Of a stretch of 64,000 bases of DNA, positions 54,041 to 64,000 are shown piece after piece (the first letter of the stretch is position 1; the number at the start of each line of letters is the position of its first letter). The stretch lies in NCBI RefSeq assembly GCF_050908995.1, contig NC_135132.1:4335001-4399000 (forward strand), read 5' to 3'. The translations under genes and the position numbers were made by a program. The DNA comes from Andrena cerasifolii. Taxonomy: Eukaryota; Arthropoda; Insecta; Hymenoptera; Andrenidae. The notes below the pieces were generated by a model. The model ran no database searches, was not told the DNA's origin, and worked only from the letters and a program-made list of their open reading frames with translations.

Positions 54041-56204
54041 AATGAAAGTACGGTATATAGTTCTTTCACATGAGGGCACGATTTTATAATCGCTATTACT
54101 ACAATAATGATTAAAATCGAGCCGCTTGGCCCTAATAGGAGGAACAAAAAAATTTAACATTTTCAGTACAGTTTTTTGAAACTTCACATTTCGAGTATGT
54201 GTTCCTAAAATTTTATCCGAGAATTCGATAAGATGATGAAGTTATGGAAATTTAAAGTGCTGAGGCGTGAGATTTGAAGTGAACGAAGTTTAGGTGTTCA
54301 TAAAAACATCGTAATGTGTAGAGCAGTGCATATTACGTCATGCTTGATAAAAACGTCGAAGTGAAATAGACAGAGAAACCAATATAAGAATAGCAGATTA
54401 AAAGCAAGTGGGATACATATATTTTTATCTGTGTTGAAAGTGAAAGCATAATTTTAAACATCTTACATAACCGTGTTCTTTAAACTGGCTTCCAAGATAT
54501 CTAAAGAATGAATTAACTGACGAACTTTAGAGTTTATACCTATCTGTCACCTCTACCAGAGTTAAGTCGACATTTGTAGTGGTTTTTGTCAAATTACATT
54601 TTTTATATTTCATTCTACTTAGTAGGGTCGATGGCACAGTTATTTAAATTAAGATTTTATGTGTTGCAGGAAATAGTTGATACCTTTACAAATAAATGAG
54701 ATAAATATGTAAAAATGTTTCTGTACTTTTTTTTTAAATATGGGTGAATGTATAAGAAAAATTTTAAATTCCTGGATCGTACAGTCTTTGTTACATTCAA
54801 TTCTAAACATCATCCAAAAAACAATACACTAAAAAGGAATACTGTCTTGAGGATTTTATTGTTAGTACAACTATATAAGTTCACACCAAGCTTTCCTAAA
54901 GTGTTCACGAGCAATTCAGTGCAAATTTTTTTGTAAAAAAAATTTTGAAAATATTCTGCACACATTTTTTGTGTTGACAAAAGCAGAATGGGTAACTTAG
55001 TGAAAAGAACACTAAGTGAATCCATTCAGGGGTATCTGAAATGTGGGTTGGGGTAGACAAGTTGACTTGTCATTTGAAAGTTCCTCCACATTAAATAAAG
55101 CGAGTTGATTCAATTTTTGTCGCGAGGATAATCAAATCTCAGTTATTTGAAAGGTGTAAGTAGCGTATCTGCTGACATGGTGAGTTCATTTGCCTAGATG
55201 TATGTTCAGTCAAAAAATAGCCCACAGGGTAAACCTTCCAAAATCAATGACTCGTAGACATTTAAAAAATTTAGAGGTGGTATCGAAGTTGGAACTATAG
55301 ATGTCGTGACATCTTGCAGAATAGAACCGTCCTAACTACCTGACAGCCTGCATATCTCTCCTTGCACGCAACAGAAACGAAGTTGGAGCATCTGGATATG
55401 GAAAATAGATTGCACCCTCTATTTACGGTTTACTTCGAATCTTGCCACATTCTTTAAACGGTAAAAAAGTTGAAAATGTCAGCAATATGTTAATAAAAGA
55501 AAAAGGTTAACTAGTGACAGCAAAGGCTTTTCCAAAAATCGAGAAGAAGCTGTGGAAGAAAAGGGTTCAGAGTAAAAACTGATACAGATCTATGGGATCA
55601 CCTATTAATATTATTCAGCCTTACAAAATTTGTTTTTAAAGGTATTTTTGAGGGAACCTACCAAGTCACATACTCCGTCTTCAGCGTTGTTCTATCTAAG
55701 CCAAAGATGTAGGTATTCCCACTTAGAATAGTTCAATAAAGACGAGCACAAACCAGAAACAAGATGTTTTGGCACTCAGTACCCTCCACCATTTCCACGT
55801 TCGTTTCATAATTATTCCCGTAGCCAGCCATGCATAACTCCATCCAGGGGTCTCTATATTTGCTGGCATCGGAGGTGATCATAGGACGGAATTAGATTTC
55901 ACCACTTCATCGGTCCGCGAGATATGCAATAAGGCGAGTATGTCCAGCCAGCGTTGCCCGTGGATTCGGGCCAGGGAGAGATTTATTGGTGGGCCGCGTG
56001 CTCCCTACTTAATACGACACTTTGAACCTCTGATAGTTACGTGCGTTGCTGTACTTCCAATAGATTTCGTCCCGACACACGGCGACTCGAATCCTCGCCG
56101 CGAGGAACGATAATAGGACAATTAGGTGACATCGTTCCAACGTCTGTAACATAGGCCAGCGTTTAACGACGGTGGTGCATCGTGTTCAGTAAGCTGAACG
56201 TTTC
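54041..56204. other. AT-rich, nothing recognised
   Basis: No supported gene, repeat or RNA. Confidence 0.45.
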
Positions 56205-56700
56205 AGCCAGGTTACTAGGTGCCTCAGATGGCAACTAGACGTCTCAGATTGTCACTAGATGTTCCAGGTGGCTAGTAGACGTTTTAGATTGTTCGTGGCT
56301 GTTTGGGGGATTTCAGTTTTGAGTAGGCCATTGAACGTCTTACTTAACCATTTTACTAGATGTGTCAGTTAGGGCACTCGACGTCTCAACTAGGGAATTA
56401 AGTGTTTAAGATGGGTACTAGACGTTGCAGATGGTCACTAAACGCTTTAGACAATTAGCAAGCTCAGCCAGGTGATTAGGTATCATTAAATCTGCCATTA
56501 AACGTCTGGCTAGCTTACTAGATGTCCCAGTCAGTATACTAGACATCTCAACTAGGTAACTAGCTGTTGAAGATGGCTACTAGACGTTTCAGATGGCCAC
56601 TAAACGCCTTACACAATTAGTAAACTCAGCCAGGTGATTACATGTTTCAAGCCAGTTACTAGACGCCTCGGCCAAGTCACTAGATGACTCATCTTTGCAG
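56205..56700 (+). repeat. Degenerate minisatellite, unit like ACTAGACGTCTCAGATGGTC
   Basis: About 18 imperfect units of 20-30 bp. A higher-order repeat is visible: ACTAGACGTTGCAGATGGTC through CAATTAGCAAGCTCAGCCAG (from 56411) recurs as ACTAGACGTTTCAGATGGCC through CAATTAGTAAACTCAGCCAG (from 56578), about 167 bp later. Confidence 0.75.
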
Positions 56701-57737
56701 TTGATTAAAATACCTCTTGACTGCTTTGCTGATCCTGAGGGGATGACTTATTTATGCACTAAAGACTCTTTTGCTGACTGCTTTGCTGGTCGTGAAGAGA
56801 CTTAGCAGATGATTACGTTGAAATTACCTTAATCTGGAAAGGAATGATTCAACAAACATGTTCCAGTCATCCTGTTAAAGGAAAAACGAGCGAGGAGTGA
56901 GCAAATATCCTGGGCTAGAAGATTGAAAACGGGGGTGTATTATGTAAGAGGAGTCATGCAATGCGGTTGAATGAAAGATGGGGGCAGACAGATGAGGTTC
57001 AGCTCGCGTGCTACAGGTGCTGCTAGTGTAATACATATTCAGAATTAAGATGTATTATATTACATAAATATCCGGTTGTGTTCCACATGGCATTGACCAC
57101 AAAGACTGCATGTGGTAAAGCAACAAGTATCTAGCAGTTGATAGTACATTTTAAGGTATTTATTTACCAAGTCATTTTAATAAAATGATAACTGGGAGAT
57201 GGAGTGATGGGACTTCGTGATATGTGCTATACACTACTTAAACATGAATGCATAGACTTAGCAATGAATAATGGAAATTTCAAGAATGCTGAGAACTTGT
57301 AAGCTTAACTATAACTAATCTGTTGCTTGTAGCTGTCGTAAAAGTTGGCTCATGTTGACTCGAGGGACCGGAGTTAATTGAGGTACAACAGCTGACTATT
57401 TTTGACACATTCTGTTTTAATTCTTCGAGCAATGTTCACGTGTCTTCATGCCGAGAGAATTCCAGCCAGTGCTTAACTCTGGCATGCTTCCATGCACATA
57501 TTTTCTAGAAAGTCTTGTTCGAGAATTTCAGGGTGTCTGTTTTGAAAACAAAGCGATTTCGGAGGTTAGTACTGTCTTCTAGTTAACGACTGCCGCCTAT
57601 AGGTGGAGCCCAAGTCATGTGGGGTATTCCAATTCCTGGATAGGTCGTTTTAGTAAGCAGTAATTTGTATTTTCTAACTTATTTCAACAATGTCCAAAAT
57701 ACTGCGATCTGTATTCAACAGACCCTCCTCCCCCTGC
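56701..57737. other. Nothing recognised
   Basis: Near-repeats of TGACTGCTTTGCTG at about 56718 and 56777 are the only pattern seen. Confidence 0.45.
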
Positions 57738-57885
57738 AGGTAAAAGGCTAACGCAAAAGAGGTGTAGGGTGTATTATGAAAAGAATATAAATAAATTTGT
57801 AACAGCACTTTGTCCAGGGTGCGAAAGAAAGCCAGGCCTTTGCTTTCACTGTTTTATTCAATATCATCGAAAAATTGGATTTCAA
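57738..57885 (+). pseudogene. piggyBac transposase C-terminal fragment
   Basis: The frame reads RLTQKRCRVYYEKNINKF, then ALCPGCERKPGLCFHCFIQY and H. This matches the cysteine-rich C-terminal domain of piggyBac transposases (RCRxC...CxxC...PxLC..CF..YH). The Cys after RCR is replaced by Tyr, and nothing of the catalytic domain precedes it, so it is dead. Confidence 0.65.
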
Positions 57886-58242
57886 ATTATCTTATGTAAA
57901 ATTAATTTTTTTTTGTATTATACAGGAATAAAATTTGTTGCTTATAAAACCAAAGTATTTATCTCTAAAACCTTATTTTTTTATTTTTTTATTTTTTTCA
58001 ATCTGGATTTCTGCATTACTGGAGTAAAATCACGATAAAGGGGCAGGGGAAAGCAACCCGCAATTAAAATCGTGCGGGATTGCCTACCGCGGGCGGTTGA
58101 TGTCTTGGCACCACACATAAAAAAAATAGGTATACAATATTTTGTAATTATGATAAAAGAAAAGGAAAATTTGAGATCCCCAGGGGTAAGTTTGAGAAGA
58201 CGGCAAATTTTAATTTTTATTCTCCGTCAGTTTTAATCTAAC

Positions 58243-58572
58243 CATGGAGGCGTTAGCACGAACGGAACAGCAAAAAGAAAATTATTCACTTGTATATTGC
58301 TTATGGTTATAACATGCTGTATGGATCTCAAGGAAAAAGAAAATATTGGGCTCATCCTTTCAATAGTGCACGTTTCACTAGCACTAGCATTCAGGACTAT
58401 GTTCAGTGATTTAAGAGGGGATGTGACAAAATTCTTAAACTATTTTCGTATGAATGTGAAATCGTTTGACGAATTGTATAGTATAACAATTAGTAGAAAC
58501 GTGGTATATCAAAATACTGCTATGAGGCACAGTATTCCACCACTTGAAATGATTGCAGTTACATTGAGGTAA
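58243..58572 (+). pseudogene. PIF/Harbinger transposase N-terminal fragment
   Basis: RKYWAHPFNSARF (near 58340) in one frame, then DVTKFLNYFRMNVKSFDELY and PPLEMIAVTLR in another, reproduce the start of Harbinger/HARBI1-like nucleases (R-x-W/Y-W-x-H/R-P, then F-x-Y-F-R-M and A-V-T-L-R). A frame slip lies near 58395. The match stops at AVTLR, where GTAAGT follows; the DDE catalytic part is absent. Confidence 0.7.
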
Positions 58573-59636
58573 GTATAGTATTTAATTTTTTAAATTATAA
58601 ACAAAAGTAGCATATTACGTTTCTTAAATGAAGCAGGGTTAATGAACTAATATTAAATGAAATAACGAATAACAGTAATAACTAATAAATAATTTAAGAA
58701 GATATGCTAAATGAAACTTAACACTAGATCTACCAAGGGGGGTCAAAATGACTTGTTTGGCATTTCTTCTAATCATTACTCATTTCCAGTACATTTTGTT
58801 TTCTAAAATTTTGTATGACTTTTTCTAAAACATGTAAATAATTAATTCTGTAAAAAAATTTTGTTCTTCGTTTGTGTTTTCTTTAAAATTTATATGTAGT
58901 ATACCTACATACACAGAGATACACAGAGATACTACATACAGAGATTAAAGATATAGCTGACCCTAGCAGTGGTTCTGGTTTCCCAAGACTTTCTCAGCGA
59001 GAGTGGCGCCACACTCGCCGGCGTGGTCCGTTGTCTCCCGTTGTTTCTTCGGTAGCGCCACCAGAGGCGCTAGGAGCGCGCAGTACGGGCAACTTACAAT
59101 TAGTGTAGAAAAGAAATAACCTGTACAGTTATGCTATTTGACGTAACCACCGAATACTGTGTTATATTGAAAAACGATAAGTTAGCGCCACAACCGCGCT
59201 CTGCCAATAGCCGTGGCCATTTCTTAAAACACAAACAGGACGCAAAGTTGTCATAAAAGAATTGCGTTACCTGTGAATCTTTCCATATAAATACATGTAC
59301 TGCTGCATAGATTGCAAAATGACGCGTGTTGCTTGTGCGCACCGGTCCTTAACCCTTCAGCGCCCGAGGTATCATACATCATACATTCCCTTTCTTTGCT
59401 GTTTCGCAGTTTGCACACGCAATTCAGTATTTACTAGGTTAAGTAGTACTTGTTTAAAGTAATTTTATTCATCGAAGAAGGATACGCATACCTGGACTCT
59501 GTATTGATTTTTGATGCATTTTAACCTCCAAAAATTAAAAAAAAATTATATAAAAATTGAGACCATTTTTAACGATAAAAAGAAAACGGGATATTTTCCC
59601 GTCAACGGGATCTGGGTGCCAAAGCTAAATGGTTAA
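58573..59636. other. Nothing coding recognised
   Basis: It holds a short tandem ACACAGAGAT near 58912-58930 and a GC-rich hairpin TAGCGCC-ACCAGA-GGCGCTA near 59052-59071. Confidence 0.45.
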
Positions 59637-59835
59637 GCCCGTTTGTCCACCGCCTCAATACAACTGCAATACAATTTGACCAAAAAACGATTACACGTAC
59701 TGTCGTGGGTATAACTCGAGAAAATTCATCAGGGCTGCGTTAACGAGAAACAAAGGCCCTGCGAGTGACTGACGCCATTGCATGCAATCGTATTTTGCGC
59801 AAACTACAGTTGCGCTGCGGCGGTGGACGAATGGC
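59637..59835. mobile_element. TTAA-flanked MITE, GCCCGTTTGTCCACCGCC ends
   Basis: GCCCGTTTGTCCACCGCC faces GGCGGTGGACGAATGGC (two mismatches). TTAA sits on both sides (59633-59636, 59836-59839). TTAA is the piggyBac target; a 3 bp TTA/TAA duplication with G-rich ends would instead be Harbinger. Fragments of both transposases lie 1-2 kb away. Confidence 0.75.
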
Positions 59836-60440
59836 TTAACTCTCACTCACGGACCCATCTCGCGTTTTCTCCATCAAAGTGTAAAAGCGAGTTCAATATT
59901 TAAAATAAAGTTTCCTACTTATTGTTAGTTAAAAAACGAGTGTTCTGAAAACACTCACGGTCCGTAACAACGTCGCCTCTAACTTCATTGGCCGCGCGAA
60001 GGTAAATGCAGAGGCTGAATGCAGGCGGTAGGCGAGCCGCCTATCTTCCTGCCCGATATTACGTTTCAATGGCCGTGACATCGATCGTGCAGCGAACAAC
60101 TGGCTCAAAGAGACGATTCTCGGAAATGGCCAGATCCACGCGATCCGATTTCCTGGCGACGCGATTCCGTGTCTTCGGATATGATAACGGGGGCCATTGT
60201 CGCGGATTGTTGGCGCTGCGCTGCATCTGGATATTGCAGACGTCACTCAATAAATCGTCCGCGTTGCGTCTACCAACTTTCAGACTTCGGAAGATTTTGT
60301 TTGCGCGATGAAGAAAGGTCCCCAGTGTTATACGTTGAGTAGGGCTGAGCGCGCACGAACAACGCATACGGCGGGTGGCGTACAAACGTGCTATAGTGCC
60401 TCTACGAGCTATAGTCACTAAGGCAGGAGCATAGGCATAT
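59836..60440. promoter_or_regulatory. CpG-rich block, possible regulatory island
   Basis: The composition is GC-rich with frames of 101-119 codons on both strands, none recognised. It could be an untranslated exon or an enhancer in the putative long intron. Confidence 0.25.
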
Positions 60441-60850
60441 ATAGACAGAGCAGAAGCTGGGAGTATAGGCGAGGGGAACGGTAGGCTTGGAGGGGAAAAG
60501 GCAGAAGTCAGATACAGGCACGTCGGCCGGACGTCGGGTTAGCTTCGGAAGCATTCGGTACACATAACCACTGCGTTACCCGATTTGCCTGTATCGCTCC
60601 CCTTACCGCGAATCTTACACCCCCCTCAGCTTACGCTCTGTCTATATGTATATGTCTATGGGCAGGAGTGTCGAACTTCCCCACTCCGAGAGCCACACTA
60701 GTCGGGCCCCGGGTCAGCCGGTTCCCCCACTTATTTTTTGAATTTATTTGACGGCACGTCATAGAATAGTTCCAAGCAATAGGAAAATAATCTGTATAAA
60801 GTTTGAGCCCTATTGGATAAGGGGAAAAGAAGACCCTGGGCCCTTGAACG

Positions 60851-60993
60851 TTAGAGCAACAAGGGACTAACCCACATTGAAAAAACAATGCTTTCTCCTA
60901 TTTTATATGATTAGTAGAGCCTATTGGAATACATTATTACTATTAACTGAATTTCGAAAAAAAAATGTGGGTTAGTCCGTTGTTGCTCTCACT
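60851..60993. mobile_element. Small inverted-repeat element
   Basis: AGAGCAACAAGGGACTAACC and CACATT face AATGTG and GGTTAGTCCGTTGTTGCTCT, about 26 bp arms with one mismatch, 143 bp in all. Probably a short MITE. Confidence 0.6.
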
Positions 60994-61084
60994 GCCTCAA
61001 CTAAGAGTCATCTCAGTGTGGGTATACAGGGTAAAGCTGTCCAAGTGGTTTGAAAATTCCATGGATTCCAAATTTTTGGAATTT

Positions 61085-61220
61085 TTTTTCTCAGAAACTA
61101 TAAAAAGTTATTAATGAATATTTTTTGACGCGAAAATTCAGAGACATAGCTAAATGTACTACCTTTCAAACAAAAAAGTTTTTGAAATAAAGTTTTATAG
61201 TTTCTGAGAAAAAAAATCAC
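61085..61220. repeat. Inverted repeat TTTCTCAGAAACTATAAAA
   Basis: TTTTTTCTCAGAAACTATAA faces TTATAGTTTCTGAGAAAAAA about 110 bp later. No terminal target duplication was recognised. Confidence 0.55.
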
Positions 61221-61699
61221 ACCTTTTTTGGCCTCCTGACTAGCCCCTTAAATCCCTTTGACCGACTTGAAAAACAACTAAGTAGCTACTCGTATCGTTT
61301 CAAGCAATTTAATTAATCAAGGGTCTTATAGGAATAAAGTGACTCGTTAGAAGTAGAAGTTATTTCTAGGCCAGAGGTGTTGCTTTGTCTTAAGAATAAG
61401 AAATGTAAAATATGTACCTATAGAGTTTATTATGCGTAGCTGTTACATTTTTGAGAATCATACAATATTCAAATAATTTTGCATACACTTGTGCTTAACT
61501 CGATTTTACCAAAATTTGACTTATAGGTACTCGTTTGCCCGCCCCCAGAGATACGCTTACACTGAATACAAACCTTAAATCAAATATCCATCCCAATTAA
61601 GTAACAATTAATATTATTATTTCGAATTTTCGAGTAGTATCACAATTTCTGAGTAGCTCGAAATGGATCGAGTAGCTCAAAAGACTCGACTTATTCATT

Positions 61700-62800
61700 C
61701 AGACAAAACCAGTTCGTAACGACTGTTCGATCTCGACAACGCCTGCCATCTCGTTCCGTATTTGCCGCAAATTCCGCGCAGCTGGAAGCGCAGCGGCGCG
61801 CACGCGCGGGAATCGTTCGGACTGCGGTGCTGCTCCGTTTCGGACGGTTCCCTTCCCGATCGTTTCAGGTGCATTGTCGTTGCCCATTTCGCGGGGAACT
61901 GGCGCTTATAACGATCGATGCGGTGGTCACGCTCTTTCCGAACCCCGCTTTTTATTTCGTCACCTCGAAACGATTCGTTTTCTCGCCGCGGCTGTTCCCC
62001 TGCTGGGACGAGGAATAAAAGAAACGGCGGCAGGGAGGGGAGGTGGGGGGGGGGGAAAGCACCCTCCTCGGTCGAAAAATTGCGATGGCCATCGGGTGAA
62101 AAAAAAAATTAGAGAAAGTAGGAAGGGGTTGTAGATCAATGCAACTCGATTGACACGAGTCACTGTACGATGGGACACTGGCATCGTATTCGTCGATATA
62201 AATGCTGAACGACGATGGGAAGGGGGGGGGGCGGGTGGGGGGACGTTGACTGGTTCGAGGCTGCATCAAAAAGTTCAATCGACGGATGCGCAGCGATGCA
62301 TTGGTAATGCACCCATCCGGAGCTTCGGGGCCAATTTTGTCGATGAGAAAGGGAGAAAGAGAGAGAGGGGGAGAGGGGGGAAGAGAAAGAGCATGCCAGG
62401 AATACGGGAACATGGGGGACAGAGAGAAACAGCGGATGAAGAGATGCAGGGACTATCTGGCATGAAGCACGACGTCCCTCTAGTAGCAATTACCAAGCAT
62501 TCATGCCATGGAAACGTCCTACCCCTCCCCCTCCCTTTCTCTCTCTCTCTCCCCCTTCCACGCTATTGTCACCGGGGCCCTTTCTATCTGGCCACGCTCG
62601 TGTAATCAAAAATCAAGTGTCCAGCTTGATCCGAAATATCGCCCCGCCAGTTGGACCGAGACAAAGAAACGTGCCCGGGCAAATAAAGAGGGCGAAGGCG
62701 GGTCGTCTAACGTTCGGATCTCTACGTATAAATAAAAGGGGCGGCACATTGCGCCGCCTCACAGTGCTACGCGTATATGGACAAAAGCCAAGGGTCCGAA
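61700..62800. promoter_or_regulatory. GC-rich, low-complexity regulatory-like block
   Basis: It includes G runs (62046-62056, 62223-62231), GAGAGAG purine and CTCTCTCT pyrimidine tracts. The long frames on both strands are low-complexity. A TATA-like promoter candidate is at 62727. No protein is recognised. Confidence 0.35.
62727..62765 (+). promoter_or_regulatory. Candidate TATA plus initiator core promoter
   Basis: TATAAATA at 62727-62734 is followed, about 34 bp from its first T, by TCACAGT (A at 62761), near the arthropod initiator. Between them lies a GGCGGC-ACATT-GCGCCGCC stem. No reading frame or exon is evident downstream. Confidence 0.3.
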
Positions 62801-62859
62801 GTGTTTGATCCACAAATTCTTGTATCTTAAAATGTTTATAAAGGAACGTGGGTTTCAAT

Positions 62860-64000
62860 GTTACCCATAACTTCTGCTGGATTTACTAATTTGTTGGCAA
62901 AAGTGATACTAGAAATTCATTACAATTTTTCATTTGGTTTTTATAAGTTGTGTTTAATACTGGCATACCTTCAAAACTGCTGAGTCAGTTTTTTTTTTAA
63001 AATACTAACAATTTGTACTAATTCTTTTTGATAAATGTTTATCAACTTCGATGGGACTTTTAAAAAAAATACCTCCGTGATTTTTTGTATATTAGTTTAG
63101 GGATCGTTAAACTTTATATTAACGTCAATTTCAACTGCTCGAATTTGCGCGAAACAGAAAAAATAGCCAAAATCATTATTAAGACGCTCACCTCTCGTGC
63201 GTCCCGCGAAGGCATAAGACAGTTATGTTAGTCTAGACATTCGTCTTTTCTCATTGTGCGTGTAATTGATTTAGAAAATATATTAAAAAAAATTGGAGTA
63301 AGTGTAATTTTTTTAACCTTTGTCCCGAAAATTTTTTTACAAGGACTCTTCAATTCTCGGGGAAGGTTTTGTGGGCTACTTAACGCTTCTCGCTTTACCA
63401 GCGGGGGTTGTCCTACTGCCAAAAACAAGGATCGAAGGTGATCCTTCACTGTGTGTAGCCAACTGGTTTATTTCTACAAAAATGGCTGTGGTTGTGTTGT
63501 AGATTTGACTGTCTACAGCTGTCAATTGCTTTGCCACTCGAAAACCCTACGCTGTCTATTTATTCATATGTTACAACTTTATGTACGAACTAAAATTTGA
63601 TTCGCAACATAAAATGGCCCGCGTGAGAGCGGGTACATCAGCTATATAGTCTGTAACATTTTAGTTGCTTTTGATGGTACGCGCAGTACTGGAATCGAAC
63701 GTGATTTAATAGGGGATGAAAATAACTTTTTTTTTATACTCGCGGCCTTGATTGGCGCGAGGGTGGCTATGGTCACTGAGGGCGTCCTAATGTGGACTAT
63801 AGTATACTATAATCGCAGATGAGTGTCTCACATGTTCGTTCACCTAAAACAAGAATAAATAATTATGAAAGTCACTACCTTGCTTTTATTTGTTGATGTC
63901 TCGATTGGCATCACTTGATCCATAACTTTAATACAAAAAATTAGACTACATGCATAATGTGGTCGGAGCAACTTGACAGTCTTTTGTAAATAAATATGTG
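62860..64000. other. AT-rich, nothing recognised
   Basis: Short frames on both strands at 63228-63502 are not supported as genes. Confidence 0.45.

Noticed and set aside
59050..59075. CTCF-like site in GCGCCACCAGAGGCGC
   Set aside because: One G is missing from the consensus core, and the sequence is better explained as a small palindromic hairpin.
61952..62605. Overlapping frames of 109-153 codons on both strands
   Set aside because: Translations follow simple GAGAGG/CTCTCT and poly-G tracts with no domain; both strands open equally.

Overview
The window is eukaryotic nuclear DNA, most likely from an insect and probably a hymenopteran. The reasons are one spliced metazoan gene with short GT-AG introns, AT-rich intergenic DNA with local CpG-rich islands, and many short inverted-repeat DNA transposons. 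The order is an inference; no marker gene proves it.

The only complete protein gene is a class V unconventional myosin (didum/Myosin V type) on the minus strand. Its 20 coding exons run from 46119 down to 36821. Joined in phase they total 5478 nt (1825 residues): motor, six IQ motifs, coiled coil and DIL-type cargo tail. A GC-rich probable first exon of a separate plus-strand gene ends at 49350, so the two genes look divergently transcribed; I recognise no later exon of that gene. Beside the 3' end of the myosin gene, a truncated GH18 chitinase fragment (minus strand) abuts an inverted, decayed copy of myosin exons 4-5 including their intron (plus strand).

From 16.3 to 32.5 kb lies the most unusual part. 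One module family has been tandemly amplified: a diverged copy near 16.3 kb, two near-identical copies with internal ~400 bp subrepeats (19.3-23.9 kb), and two near-identical ~4 kb copies plus a partial third (24.4-32.5 kb). No convincing protein is encoded. The modules carry many hairpins: a tandem row of GC-rich stem-loops with some compensatory changes, a ~120 nt miRNA-precursor-like hairpin, paired hairpins of the same architecture, and a recurring motif downstream of GAGC palindromes. I propose a previously undescribed structured non-coding RNA locus in plus orientation. Transcription is not shown by the sequence.

The rest is repeat-rich intergenic or intronic DNA: hAT elements with target duplications, TA-flanked MITEs, a pogo-like MITE, a TTAA-flanked MITE, foldback elements, fragments of a LINE, piggyBac and Harbinger transposases, a 161 bp satellite interrupted by a foldback element, and a degenerate minisatellite at 56.2-56.7 kb. 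Several CpG-rich blocks (1.2-1.7, 2.8-3.2, 6.0-6.7, 59.9-60.4 and 61.7-62.8 kb) may be promoters or first exons of genes outside the window. All coordinates and translations were read by eye.
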